DNA from: Nostoc sp. TH1S01
GTDB taxonomy: Bacteria > Cyanobacteriota > Cyanobacteriia > Cyanobacteriales > Nostocaceae
Length of the DNA stretch: 64,000 nucleotides
NCBI GenBank assembly: GCA_018993265.1
Contig: JAGKSW010000049.1
Coordinates: 1 to 64,000 of the forward strand
Direction of reading: 5' to 3'
Shown: positions 27,103 through 36,568 of the stretch, piece after piece
Layout: every line of letters starts with the position of its first letter
Numbering within the stretch: the first letter of the stretch is position 1
The notes under the pieces: generated by a model
The model's database searches: none
What the model saw: only the letters and a program-made list of their open reading frames with translations
Told to the model about the DNA's origin: nothing
Translations under genes and position numbers: made by a program

Positions 27103-27948
27103 ATGGGTATTAATCTGGAGTACGTCACCCTTTTGTCTTCTCTTTGCGATCGCAAATTATTGCCCATCCAAGGCAAGGTTTTAGAATTTGGGGCGCAGGA
27201 TATTAGTGCCGATACTAAAGCAATTGCTGATCATGCACGACGTTGTGGTGTCAAACATTACTCTGTAACTATCGACTCTGCCCCAGCACTTTATGATTTA
27301 TTTGGGCTGTGCGAGTATACCTGTATTGATGCTACTTCTGAACTTGGAGCGTTAGCCTACGATCTCAACACTAACCTGCTGACTACCTATGGATTTGCAG
27401 ATCAATTTGATCTTGTTACTGACTTAGGTACATTTGAGCATTGCTTTGATATTGCCAGTGCGTTTTGCAATGCCCATGAAGTCTGCAAGATTGGCGGCTT
27501 GATGATTCACGCTTTACCCTCAAACTGTAATGCCAATCATGGTTACTACGCAATACAGCCAAGGATGATTGCTGATCTGGCAGCCGCAAACGGCTATGAT
27601 ATCATTGACTTTGCTTTTACCGTTGATTACTCTCCCACACTTTACCGATTCGATTTGGCTAATTATCAGGCTTACGATGATAGAGACCTTATGATTTACA
27701 CAGTTTTACAAAAAAACACTGAGGCAGGGTTTCGTCTACCATTTGATAGCATTTTTACGGATAAAAATACACTTCCTGAGTATCAACGTCTTTATGCTCC
27801 CAAAAACTTCTCATCTTATATTAAAAGTTCGTGGAGCAATATCAAACCCACAGTTATTGACCAAGTGCCAATAGAGATGCAAACAGTTCCTCCCCGCTAT
27901 CGCATTTGGCTAAAGCAACTAATTGATCATATAGGAAGATGGTATTGA
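27103..27948 (+). CDS. Class I SAM-dependent methyltransferase-like protein
   Basis: A 281-residue protein with a methyltransferase fold. KVLEFGAQDISAD replaces the usual GxGxG loop, then DLVTDLGTFEHCFDIASAF (the motif IV region) and GGLMIHALPSN. The SAM loop is atypical, so activity is less sure. It lies six bases after the TylF-type gene and overlaps the following methyltransferase by ten bases, so the three genes are coupled. The substrate is presumably a sugar of the exported glycan, which is inference. Confidence 0.78.
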   Translation: MGINLEYVTLLSSLCDRKLLPIQGKVLEFGAQDISADTKAIADHARRCGVKHYSVTIDSAPALYDLFGLCEYTCIDATSELGALAYDLNTNLLTTYGFADQFDLVTDLGTFEHCFDIASAFCNAHEVCKIGGLMIHALPSNCNANHGYYAIQPRMIADLAAANGYDIIDFAFTVDYSPTLYRFDLANYQAYDDRDLMIYTVLQKNTEAGFRLPFDSIFTDKNTLPEYQRLYAPKNFSSYIKSSWSNIKPTVIDQVPIEMQTVPPRYRIWLKQLIDHIGRWY

Positions 27949-28865
27949 ACTTACATCAGTGTTGTTGTTGTGACTCCTCCTTAAAAAAGACTGGAATAAC
28001 ACACCGTTTATTCGATGTACTGCGAAAGTGGGAGGCGCATGGAGTTGTATTTTCTCAAGATACATGGTTAGATTACCCAAATAATACGGATTTAACACTC
28101 TATCAGTGCCAAAACTGCGGCTTCGGAGTTTTTCTGCCTATGATGATTGGTACTGAAGCATTCTATACTGACATTTCCCGTAATGAATACTATTTGCCAG
28201 AGCGTTGGGATTTTCAGGTAGCTATCAAGGCACTAAGTTCGCATAAAGCACGCTCGGTACTTGATGTTGGCTGTGGAAGTGGGGCATTTCTAAATTTAAT
28301 TACTCAGAAACTGCCAGATGTAATATGTCATGGCAATGATGCCAACCCCGCCATCCGCAACACCCTCCCGCCTCAAGTTAACCTACATCTGAATTTGTCA
28401 GATGCGCCTACGAATTTGGATGCGGTGACACTTTTTCAGGTGGTAGAGCATGTAGCTGATCCGATAGAATTACTACAGGAAAGTATTGCCAAAGTACGAC
28501 CGGGTGGTTTAGTTATAGTTAGTGTACCAGACCATAGCGGGCCAATTCGTTTTTTTGCTGATTCGCATACTGCAATACCACCACATCACGTTTCTATTTG
28601 GACACCTAAAAGCTTGGAGTTATTCTTAAATAAGTTTGGACTGTCGATTTTAGACCGCAAGACGGAGCCATTACCAGACTATTTAATGCCATTTTATTTA
28701 CCAAAAATATTGGCAAATAAACTGGGTGCGTCTGGTGACTTGAGCCGTGAAGAAATGTTAAGTCGCAGATTGTCAACTCCAATTGTCAACCTATGTAGTA
28801 AACTTGGAATTAAGAGTCTTCCTATACATGGGCATACTTACCTTATTGTGTCCCAAAAGTCTTAA
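27939..28865 (+). CDS. Class I SAM-dependent methyltransferase with N-terminal zinc-binding motif
   Basis: A 308-residue methyltransferase. The N-terminal 70 residues have a Cys cluster (CCCCDSS and CQNCGFG) that would bind zinc, as in the C-methyltransferase-like polysaccharide proteins. The SAM domain follows: SVLDVGCGSGAFLNLI, then VTLFQVVEHVADPIELL and VRPGGLVIVSVPD. A C-terminal region has HHVSIWTPKSLELFL. Translation is coupled to the upstream gene through a 10-bp overlap. It could modify a deoxy sugar or a chain end. Confidence 0.88.
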   Translation: MVLNLHQCCCCDSSLKKTGITHRLFDVLRKWEAHGVVFSQDTWLDYPNNTDLTLYQCQNCGFGVFLPMMIGTEAFYTDISRNEYYLPERWDFQVAIKALSSHKARSVLDVGCGSGAFLNLITQKLPDVICHGNDANPAIRNTLPPQVNLHLNLSDAPTNLDAVTLFQVVEHVADPIELLQESIAKVRPGGLVIVSVPDHSGPIRFFADSHTAIPPHHVSIWTPKSLELFLNKFGLSILDRKTEPLPDYLMPFYLPKILANKLGASGDLSREEMLSRRLSTPIVNLCSKLGIKSLPIHGHTYLIVSQKS

Positions 28866-28950
28866 ATTATATAAATGACTAATTTAAAACCAGTCATAGT
28901 TGCTTTTTTTCGAGATTATTATTGATATTTGTCACAGTCTTTTAAATCGT

Positions 28951-30765
28951 ATGTGTGGTATTGCAGGAATTTTATCGAACAGGCTGGTGGGCGATCGCTT
29001 GGTCGAGTCGCTGCAACGGATGATTGGTACTATGAGACACCGTGGGTCTGATGGTACTGGTATTTACACAGAAAATGGCTGTGGTTTAGCACATACAAGA
29101 CTTGCTGTCATTGACACCTCAGATGCGGGTAAGCAACCTATGACCCAATGTGGAGTGACGCTGATTTACAATGGAGAACTCTACAACTTTCAAGAAAAGC
29201 GAGAACTGCTAGAGGCAAAAGGGTATAAATTTTTTAGCCATTCGGATACTGAGGTTTTATTGGCTCTTTACCTTCATTACGGTGAAAATTGTGTCCAGCA
29301 TTTGCAGGGAATGTATGCGTTTGCTTTGTGGGATAGTAGAGAACAAAAGCTTTTTTGCGCCCGCGATCCTCTGGGAATTAAACCATTCCTTTATGCTGAA
29401 ACTGCTGAGGGTCTGGTTTTTGCCTCGGAGTTGAAGGCACTTCTATCATCCAGGCTAATCAAACGAGATGTAGATCGTGATTCGCTACGAATGCTTTTAG
29501 AACGAGGCTCAGTACCACAGCCAAGAAGTATTTTGTGCGGAGTCAAGTGGCTTTTACCTGGGCATACACTCAAATGGAAAAGAGGTAAACAGCCCATTTT
29601 AAATTGCTTTCGCCCTTTACGTGTTGGAGCCGTTGATTTGCGCGGTACTGATTGGGCATCAATTGTCAATCATGGCGAGTCCCTATTACGTGATGCTGTG
29701 CGTCGTCAGATGATTGCTGATGTACCCCTTGGTGCTTTTTTATCTGGTGGAATAGACTCCTCCCTCTTGGTTGCGCTTATGGTGCAAGAGCATGGGAATG
29801 TGAGAACATTTTCGGTAGGTTTTGAAGGTGGATTAGAAACTGATTCGGAAGACGAAACTGATGATGCAGCCATAGTCGCTCAACATTTAGGTGTTATACA
29901 CAATCGAGTTTTAGTCAAGCAACGTGAAGTTGCCGAACATCTGCAAGCGATGGTTCGAGGACTTGATCACCCCACTGTGGATGGTGTGAACACATGGTTT
30001 GTATCTAGGGCTGCCAGTCAGGATTTAACCGTTGCTATTTCTGGCACGGGGGGCGATGAACTTTTTGCTGGCTACCCGTGGTTTAGTGCCATGCAGATTT
30101 TTAATAATCGGCCTTGGACGAAGCGGATGATGGGTTCTCTTCAAGGAGAGACTTTTGTTAATGCTTTCAACGCTCAATACCACATTTTTGATCAAATGAT
30201 GGCTTCCTCTCTGTGTCCAGGAACTAAAGCAACTACACGCCGTTCTGACCCTTTGGGTTACGCAGACACTCTTAGTAGAGTCACAGGCTTGGTGTTATCT
30301 GGATACACCCGTGATCAATTGTTAGCTGATATTGATACCGCAGCCATGAGTCATGGATTAGAAGTCCGAGTGCCGTTACTCGATGAAAATCTATTAGATT
30401 TTGCTTTATCACTACCAGAGATCGCCAAGATTGCTCCTAGCGATTTGTCAGCACCGCAGGGAAGTTACGCTGCATCTGGTGTCAAACGCTTGTTGATTGA
30501 AATTGGATGCCCTTTACTGCCAAATGGGTTTAAATACCGTGGAAAAAGAGGATTCACCCTTCCCTTTGATAGTTGGTTACGTGGTATTTTGCAGCCAATG
30601 ATGAAAGATACCCTTTCTGTACCAGTGACAGCTAAAAGAGGTTTTTTTGAACCTAGTGTAGTACAAACTGTACTCGATGCTTTCCTGGCTAGACAAGTTC
30701 ATTGGACTCGTCCTTGGTTACTGATGATGACCGAACTGTGGGCGCAGGAGGTGCTGAATGCTTGA
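28951..30765 (+). CDS. asnB: Asparagine synthase-type glutamine amidotransferase (AsnB/WbpS-like)
   Basis: A 604-residue two-domain enzyme. The N-terminal class II glutaminase begins MCGIAGIL, so the nucleophile is Cys2 after Met removal. The ATG at 28951 is therefore chosen over an ORF start at 28900. IYNGELYNF and the HSDTEVLL block are present. The synthetase domain contains the ATP-pyrophosphatase loop LSGGIDSSLL and SGTGGDELFAGYPWF. In a polysaccharide cluster such proteins can amidate uronic acid carboxyls (WbpS), rather than aspartate. A second copy is at 37763. The gene overlaps the next by eight bases. Confidence 0.9.
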   Translation: MCGIAGILSNRLVGDRLVESLQRMIGTMRHRGSDGTGIYTENGCGLAHTRLAVIDTSDAGKQPMTQCGVTLIYNGELYNFQEKRELLEAKGYKFFSHSDTEVLLALYLHYGENCVQHLQGMYAFALWDSREQKLFCARDPLGIKPFLYAETAEGLVFASELKALLSSRLIKRDVDRDSLRMLLERGSVPQPRSILCGVKWLLPGHTLKWKRGKQPILNCFRPLRVGAVDLRGTDWASIVNHGESLLRDAVRRQMIADVPLGAFLSGGIDSSLLVALMVQEHGNVRTFSVGFEGGLETDSEDETDDAAIVAQHLGVIHNRVLVKQREVAEHLQAMVRGLDHPTVDGVNTWFVSRAASQDLTVAISGTGGDELFAGYPWFSAMQIFNNRPWTKRMMGSLQGETFVNAFNAQYHIFDQMMASSLCPGTKATTRRSDPLGYADTLSRVTGLVLSGYTRDQLLADIDTAAMSHGLEVRVPLLDENLLDFALSLPEIAKIAPSDLSAPQGSYAASGVKRLLIEIGCPLLPNGFKYRGKRGFTLPFDSWLRGILQPMMKDTLSVPVTAKRGFFEPSVVQTVLDAFLARQVHWTRPWLLMMTELWAQEVLNA

Positions 30766-32119
30766 GCCTATTCGGATACTTTTCGCCGGGGAGTTGCACA
30801 GCAGTCACGCACTCAATTGGATAGATTTGCTTTCGCCGTACAAAGATGAGTTTACAATTCGAGGACTGCATATTAGTATGTGCAACCCTCCAGAGACGGC
30901 GTTCCAAATTATTGAAGCCAAGGATCTGAGCTATTATGAGGTGGCGCTACAGTCCCTGAAGATTGAACATTTAGCTGTTGAAGATATTTATATTCATGGG
31001 CTGGGATCAATCAAATCTATGCAGTTGGTTAATGCACTGCATGTGATACAAGAATTTAAACCGCACATTATACACACGTTAGGTATTTTTCCAGCAAGTG
31101 CATTTTTTTTGAGAACTCTATTCCTCCAAAATACTAATTCTAGTTGGGAGCCGTTTTGGATTGTACAGGCTCGTGGTGGTCCCGACATCGCACTTAATAG
31201 AAAACATCCTGGACTAGCACATGAAATTCAAATGATATTAAGTCATTGCGATTACTTTATCGCTGACAATCAGCAAAACTATTCATTTGCTTTGGATATG
31301 GGTCTTTCTCCTCAAAAGATTTCGCTGACGGGACCTGTACCCGGAGCAGGAGGTATTGATCCGGCGATTTTTGATGGAGTACCCCTTCCTTCCCAAAAAG
31401 AGCGGCTTATACTATGGCCAAAAGCCTATAACTGTATTCAGAGTGATGGTTTTACAGTTGTAGAAGCACTCAGATTAGCTTTGCCTCATATTGGTAAATT
31501 TCGTCTTGTTGCTACCGCAGCTACTACAGATGTTGAGTATTGGTTTAATACACTTCTAAATGATTATGGCTCACGGGTGGAGATACATAGCCGTCTCCCA
31601 CATGAAAAGCTTTTAGAAATTTATCGTTCGGCGAGAGTTCTTCTAGCTCCCTCACTGAGCGATGGCATTCCCAATTCGATGTATGAGGCTATGGCTTCTC
31701 ATACCGTACCTATACTGTCACCTATTGAGACACTAATACCTCTTTTTAAAGATAAAGTTCATACTATCTATGCTCCCAACCTCAATCCGCCTGCTATTGC
31801 AGAGGCTTTAATTATCGCTATGAATAATGATTCCTTGGCTGATAATATTGCTTTAAATAATCGTGCATGGTTGCCGACCTTAGCTGGTCGAGATGCTGTA
31901 CGCGATCGCGTTATCGATATGTATCGTCAAGTGAGACAATTAAAAATGTCGCAAGTAGTTTTAGAGTTAATTGAAACCAAAGCTGCTTTAGCCGATACAA
32001 AAAATCAATTACTCGATACACAAAATCATTTAGAAAAAATTTCCCAACATCCAGTATTTAAAGCGTTGATAAAAGTCAGAAAAATTATCATAAGTTTTAG
32101 AAAATATTTTATTTTGTAG
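30758..32119 (+). CDS. Glycosyltransferase family 4 with C-terminal coiled coil
   Basis: A 453-residue GT-B glycosyltransferase. The N-terminal half has RILFAGELHSSHALNWIDLL and an acceptor-side IHTLGIFPAS. The C-terminal donor half shows RLILWPKAYNCIQSDGFTVVEAL, RSARVLLAPSLSDGIPNSMYEAMASHTVPIL with the E-x7-E-like motif. The last 60 residues (ELIETKAALADTKNQLLDTQ) form a coiled coil. It begins inside the end of the AsnB gene. It closes the gene block that starts at 20051, before a 377-bp gap. Confidence 0.87.
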   Translation: MLEPIRILFAGELHSSHALNWIDLLSPYKDEFTIRGLHISMCNPPETAFQIIEAKDLSYYEVALQSLKIEHLAVEDIYIHGLGSIKSMQLVNALHVIQEFKPHIIHTLGIFPASAFFLRTLFLQNTNSSWEPFWIVQARGGPDIALNRKHPGLAHEIQMILSHCDYFIADNQQNYSFALDMGLSPQKISLTGPVPGAGGIDPAIFDGVPLPSQKERLILWPKAYNCIQSDGFTVVEALRLALPHIGKFRLVATAATTDVEYWFNTLLNDYGSRVEIHSRLPHEKLLEIYRSARVLLAPSLSDGIPNSMYEAMASHTVPILSPIETLIPLFKDKVHTIYAPNLNPPAIAEALIIAMNNDSLADNIALNNRAWLPTLAGRDAVRDRVIDMYRQVRQLKMSQVVLELIETKAALADTKNQLLDTQNHLEKISQHPVFKALIKVRKIIISFRKYFIL

Positions 32120-32496
32120 AAACCAAAAATGTGTCAGATAAAATCCATGTCTCTAACAAGGGAGAATAAATAAATTTCACATTATTCATAGTATAAAATT
32201 TATAAAATAATTATAATAAACTATCTAATTTAGGAAATAGTAGAACAGTTTAACCTATTTCCCTCTTAATTATTGCGAACAATGTCAAGGACATGATTCT
32301 ATGTACAATGACTTGTCCACTTGCTCCATAATTTTTATATACTAAACAGAGCTAAAAATTGACATTATGAATAAGGGAAAAAATCTAGGATATGGTTGAC
32401 TAGGCTAATCATCTTCTGAGTATGCTATGAACTCAGGTTTTTCCATAATCAATATAACTCTTTGCTGGAAATCTAATAGATAATAAATGGCAGAAC
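32120..32496. other. A+T-rich gap before the fnl-like operon
   Basis: About 377 bp with no gene seen. It contains a weak hairpin (GGAAATAG, 14-nt loop, CTATTTCC, near 32232-32263). A poor promoter-like TTGACT (32396), 19-bp spacer, TATGCT lies about 70 bp before the next start. It probably separates two transcription units. Confidence 0.45.
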
Positions 32497-33354
32497 ATGA
32501 AAATTTTAGTGATTGGCATTACCGGGATGTTAGGCAATGCCATGTTCCGAACATTCTTAAACAGTGCTGCTGGTTATGAAGTAGTGGGTACTGCGCGGAG
32601 CGAGAGCGCTTACCGCTTCTTTGATGGAGCAACTAAAGAAAATATTATTACTGGGGTTGACGTTGAGAACCACGATTTGCTGGTTAAAATATTTGCCAAA
32701 TTCCGACCACAGATAGTAATAAATTGTGTTGGGTTGGTGAAACAACTTGCTGAAGCGAATGATCCGCTTTTGGCAGTACCGCTTAATACCTTGCTACCAC
32801 ATCGCTTGGCGGCTCTGTGTTTGCTAGTTGGAGCGCGCTTAATTCATATTAGTACCGATTGTGTTTTCTCTGGAGATAAGGGTAATTATCTGGAGTCTGA
32901 CTTGCCTGATGCCAAGGATCTCTATGGTCGTTCTAAGCTTTTAGGAGAAGTCGATTATCAGCACGCGATAACACTGCGTACTTCCATCATCGGACATGAA
33001 CTATCTGGAAATCGCAGTCTAGTTGGCTGGTTTCTCTCACAGAAAAATCAGGTAAAGGGTTTTACTGGTGCTATATTTTCGGGACTGCCAACAGTTGAGT
33101 TAGCAAGGGTAGTGCATGATTTTGTTTTGCCACAGCCGACCTTGTACGGTTTATATCATGTAGCAGCAAAGCCAATCGACAAGTACAGTTTGCTGAAGTT
33201 AGTAGCCAAAATCTATGACAAGAAAATAGAAATTGTTCCTGAAGATAACTTGAGGATTGACCGTTCTCTGAATTCTCAGAAGTTTTATGAAGCAACTGGC
33301 TATGTAGCCCCAGAATGGGAAGATTTAATTACGCGAATGTATGAATTCAAATAA
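32497..33354 (+). CDS. fnlB: NAD-dependent sugar reductase, RmlD/FnlB-like
   Basis: A 285-residue extended short-chain dehydrogenase. The Rossmann motif GITGMLGNAMFRTF, INCVGLVKQ, the serine-containing HISTDCVFSGDKG and the catalytic DLYGRSKLLGEVDY (YxxxK) are all present. It lies directly before FnlA- and FnlC-type genes, so it most likely reduces the 4-keto intermediate on the way to UDP-L-FucNAc. The classical FnlB/CapF reductase has a C-terminal cupin and is longer (about 370 residues). This version resembles RmlD (dTDP-4-dehydrorhamnose reductase) in length, so the substrate is inferred from context. Confidence 0.8.
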   Translation: MKILVIGITGMLGNAMFRTFLNSAAGYEVVGTARSESAYRFFDGATKENIITGVDVENHDLLVKIFAKFRPQIVINCVGLVKQLAEANDPLLAVPLNTLLPHRLAALCLLVGARLIHISTDCVFSGDKGNYLESDLPDAKDLYGRSKLLGEVDYQHAITLRTSIIGHELSGNRSLVGWFLSQKNQVKGFTGAIFSGLPTVELARVVHDFVLPQPTLYGLYHVAAKPIDKYSLLKLVAKIYDKKIEIVPEDNLRIDRSLNSQKFYEATGYVAPEWEDLITRMYEFK

Positions 33355-33372
33355 TTGATTCAGGTAGGAAAG

Positions 33373-34383
33373 ATGTTTGAAGATAAAGTGCTAATGATTA
33401 CCGGAGGAACCGGATCTTTTGGGAATGCTGTGCTGAAGCAATTTCTGGAAACTAATGTTCGAGAAATTCGGATTTTCAGCCGGGATGAGAAGAAACAGGA
33501 GGATATGCGGATTGTTTTTGGTAATCCCAAGCTGAAATTTTATCTTGGTGATGTACGTAACTACGAGAGTCTCCTGGATTCTATGAAGGGCGTGAACTAT
33601 GTTTTTCACGCAGCAGCCTTGAAACAGGTGCCTTCTTGTGAATTTTACCCTATGGAGGCTGTGCGTACAAATATACTAGGAGCAGAGAATGTTATGAACG
33701 CTGCCATTGCCAATGGTGTAGAGCGTGTGGTGCTATTAAGTACTGACAAAGCTGTGTACCCAATCAACGCAATGGGACTTTCTAAAGCAATGATGGAAAA
33801 GCTGATGGTTGCCAAGGCGAGAGTCCTTGCACCAGAAGAAACTGTCCTCTGCGCCACACGCTACGGTAATGTAATGGCTTCTCGCGGTTCAGTAATTCCT
33901 TTGTTTGTCAGTCAGTTGAAGCACGGCAAAGACATTACCATAACAGATCCTTCCATGACAAGGTTCTTGATGTCATTAGATGATTCTGTTGATTTGGTGC
34001 TTTATGCTTTCAAACATGGGCTACAAGGAGATATTTTTGTGCAGAAAGCCCCAGCCTGCACTGTAGAGGTACTGGCACAAGCTTTAAAAAAAATATTCCA
34101 GGGAAATAGCTCGATTCGGATCATCGGTACTCGTCACGGGGAAAAATTATATGAATCCTTGGTTTCTCGTGAAGAAATGGCGAAAGCTGATGATATAGGA
34201 AAGTATTTCCGCATTCCCGCAGATAACCGTGATTTAAATTACAATATGTATTTTACACAAGGTGAGCCAGAGATCGCCAAGTTATCTGATTATACATCTC
34301 ATAATACTGAGCGGCTGGAGGTGGAAGAAGTCAAACAACTGCTTTTGAAACTTGACTTCATACAGGAGCAGCTCAATGCTTAA
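33373..34383 (+). CDS. fnlA: UDP-GlcNAc 4,6-dehydratase/epimerase (FnlA/CapE type)
   Basis: A 336-residue NAD(P)-dependent enzyme. It begins MFEDKVLMITGGTGSFGNAVL and contains IRIFSRDEKKQEDMR, FHAAALKQVPSCEFYP and STDKAVYPINAMGLSKAMMEK, all hallmarks of the CapE/FnlA/WbjB group, which catalyses 4,6-dehydration with C5 (and C3) epimerisation of UDP-GlcNAc. The ATG at 33373 is used because of the AGGAAAG Shine-Dalgarno-like site before it. A TTG at 33355 would add six residues. It is spaced 18 bp from the reductase gene and overlaps the epimerase gene by eight bases. Confidence 0.93.
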   Translation: MFEDKVLMITGGTGSFGNAVLKQFLETNVREIRIFSRDEKKQEDMRIVFGNPKLKFYLGDVRNYESLLDSMKGVNYVFHAAALKQVPSCEFYPMEAVRTNILGAENVMNAAIANGVERVVLLSTDKAVYPINAMGLSKAMMEKLMVAKARVLAPEETVLCATRYGNVMASRGSVIPLFVSQLKHGKDITITDPSMTRFLMSLDDSVDLVLYAFKHGLQGDIFVQKAPACTVEVLAQALKKIFQGNSSIRIIGTRHGEKLYESLVSREEMAKADDIGKYFRIPADNRDLNYNMYFTQGEPEIAKLSDYTSHNTERLEVEEVKQLLLKLDFIQEQLNA

Positions 34384-35509
34384 GGTGATGACCATTGTTG
34401 GGACACGACCAGAATTAATCAAAATGAGTCGTGTGATTGCGGAGTTAGATAAGCATACTCAGCATATATTGGTACATACAGGGCAGAATTATGATTATGA
34501 ACTGAATCAGGTTTTTTTTGATGACTTAGAAATTCGTAAGCCTGACTACTTTCTCGCCGCCGCCGGAGCAAATGCAGCTCAAACCATTGCCCTGATAATT
34601 GCTAAAACTGATGAGATTTTCGAGAAGGAGTCTCCTGACGCTGTGATGCTTTATGGAGATACTAATTCAGGTTTAGCGGTTTTGTCTGCCAAGCGTCGCA
34701 AAATCCCTGTGTTTCACATGGAAGCTGGGAATCGTTGTTTTGATCAACGAGTGCCGGAGGAAATCAACAGAAAAGTGCTTGATCATCTCTCCGATGTGAA
34801 TATGGTTCTCACAGAACACGCACGACGTTATCTTCTAGCCGAAGGCATTCGTCCCGACACAATCTTTAAAACCGGCTCTCATATGCCGGAAGTACTTGGT
34901 TATTATTTACCCAAGATTCATCAGTCTGATGTTTTGATGCGGTTAGAATTGAAATCTCGTCAGTATTTTTTGATCAGCGCACACCGAGAGGAAAACGTCG
35001 ATTCTCCCAAGGTTTTAGCTGATTTCTTAGATACTTTAAATGCCTTGGCTACAGAATATGAATTTCCGGTGATTGTGTCAACCCATCCTCGTACCCGTAG
35101 GCGTTTAGAAGGTTTTGACCATACAAGTTTAAGTAAAAAGATTTTTTTCAGTAATCCTTTTGGTTTTCTAGATTATATACAGTTGCAAATGCAAGCATTT
35201 TGTGTATTGTCAGACAGTGGCACAATTACCGAGGAAGCGTCATTGCTCAATTTGCCAGCTATTACAATTCGGAATGCACATGAACGTCCTGAAGGAATGG
35301 ATGCTGGCGTATTGGTGATGAGTGGACTTAAGCCGAGGAGAGTTTTAGATGCTGTAAGAGTAGTAACTACACAATTTTCAGAATCGGCACAGCCAATTTT
35401 GTATGTATCTGACTATAGCAATCATCATGTATCGAAGCAGATTGTCAGAATAGTTTTGAGTTACGTTGACTATATCAATCGTGTGGTTTGGTCTAAACCT
35501 GATGAATAA
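34376..35509 (+). CDS. fnlC: UDP-N-acetyl-L-fucosamine synthase (FnlC/CapG/WbjD type 2-epimerase)
   Basis: A 377-residue UDP-sugar 2-epimerase of the WecB superfamily. MTIVGTRPELIKMSRVI, HTGQNYDYELNQVFFDDLEI, MEAGNRCFDQRVPEEINRK and SDSGTITEEASLL are the specific features of the FnlC/WbjD branch, which converts UDP-PneNAc to UDP-L-FucNAc. Together with the two preceding genes this completes the fucosamine route. The ATG at 34376 (MLKVMTI) overlaps the upstream stop by eight bases and has an AGGAG site before it. A 131-bp gap without features follows the gene. Confidence 0.92.
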   Translation: MLKVMTIVGTRPELIKMSRVIAELDKHTQHILVHTGQNYDYELNQVFFDDLEIRKPDYFLAAAGANAAQTIALIIAKTDEIFEKESPDAVMLYGDTNSGLAVLSAKRRKIPVFHMEAGNRCFDQRVPEEINRKVLDHLSDVNMVLTEHARRYLLAEGIRPDTIFKTGSHMPEVLGYYLPKIHQSDVLMRLELKSRQYFLISAHREENVDSPKVLADFLDTLNALATEYEFPVIVSTHPRTRRRLEGFDHTSLSKKIFFSNPFGFLDYIQLQMQAFCVLSDSGTITEEASLLNLPAITIRNAHERPEGMDAGVLVMSGLKPRRVLDAVRVVTTQFSESAQPILYVSDYSNHHVSKQIVRIVLSYVDYINRVVWSKPDE

Positions 35510-35640
35510 AGACTTGGTGAGAACAATTTTGCCTAGTAATTCATCGCAAAAGTTTTAAAAGTTTTTATAGATACTTCAATTTGCTGTAATTAATGCGATC
35601 AAGGAATCATATAACTAACCCATATAGTGACTAACTTGTT

Positions 35641-36531
35641 ATGCATAGCCAGAAAACTGACATGATTGATAAAAAAAATAACAAAACTTATTTAAATGAA
35701 GACTACTGGTTACGTCTTCATGCTAATTTTAAGGGCAAGTTACAGTCTGTTGGTTGGCCTGGGTTGAGTGAGGAATTCAATAAAATTAAGTATGAGAGTG
35801 AATTAAATTCATTTCTGAGCATTCTTAGTCAACTAGATATTCAAAAGGAGGATACATTAAAAATACTGGAGGTTGGAGTTGGTACTGGCTTTTGGATAGC
35901 TGCTGTGCAAGAGTTTTGTTCACAGCACGAATTAATACCTGAACTAACTGCGGCAGATATTTCTCTCGACGCATTGGATTTTGTTGTCAGTCGTTATCCA
36001 AATTTAATTGCCGAACACCTTGATCTTGCCTGTGTGCCTGTGGATAAGTTTGCACAGAAGTTTGACATAGTTTTGTCTGTGATGGTGCTTTTGCATCTGA
36101 CAAATCCTGAGTCATTTAATAACGGATTGAGGTTTTCTGCAACTAGTGTGCGAGACGGAGGCTTGTTAGTTCTTTATGAACCTGCAATAGTTAATTCTTA
36201 TTCACCTTGGAGCGATCGCCCCATATCTTCTGAGAATAATTCTTTAGGTCGGCATCTCACAGAATTTGATAAAATCTTAAGCAAGCAAGGATTTGAGCGA
36301 TTGGCGATTTTTCCTGGAGCCAGCTGGTTGACTAACTCCCCTATTGAGGCACATACATATATCGGCTTTAAGATTAGAAAATTTTTTTGGAAGATACTGA
36401 CTAAAACTATATATTCTTCAGATTTATTGTCTAGCTTCTCTCGACGGATAATTCTCAAACTCGACGCATTAATTAAGCAAAGTGGGAATGGGTGTAGTGG
36501 TAAGTTTCTAATTTACAAGAAATGTTATTGA
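35641..36531 (+). CDS. Class I SAM-dependent methyltransferase
   Basis: A 296-residue methyltransferase. ILEVGVGTGFWIAAVQEF is the SAM loop, LTAADISLDALDFV the second strand, FDIVLSVMVLLHLTNPESF motif IV, and DGGLLVLYEP the later strand. The C-terminal 60 residues are basic with a hydrophobic helix, possibly membrane-associated. It stands between the fucosamine operon and a GT4 gene, 130 bp after the former. It is likely to modify a glycan sugar, but the target is unknown. Confidence 0.85.
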   Translation: MHSQKTDMIDKKNNKTYLNEDYWLRLHANFKGKLQSVGWPGLSEEFNKIKYESELNSFLSILSQLDIQKEDTLKILEVGVGTGFWIAAVQEFCSQHELIPELTAADISLDALDFVVSRYPNLIAEHLDLACVPVDKFAQKFDIVLSVMVLLHLTNPESFNNGLRFSATSVRDGGLLVLYEPAIVNSYSPWSDRPISSENNSLGRHLTEFDKILSKQGFERLAIFPGASWLTNSPIEAHTYIGFKIRKFFWKILTKTIYSSDLLSSFSRRIILKLDALIKQSGNGCSGKFLIYKKCY

Positions 36532-36568
36532 CGAATTTCACACATAATACAAAATTATTCAACGACAA

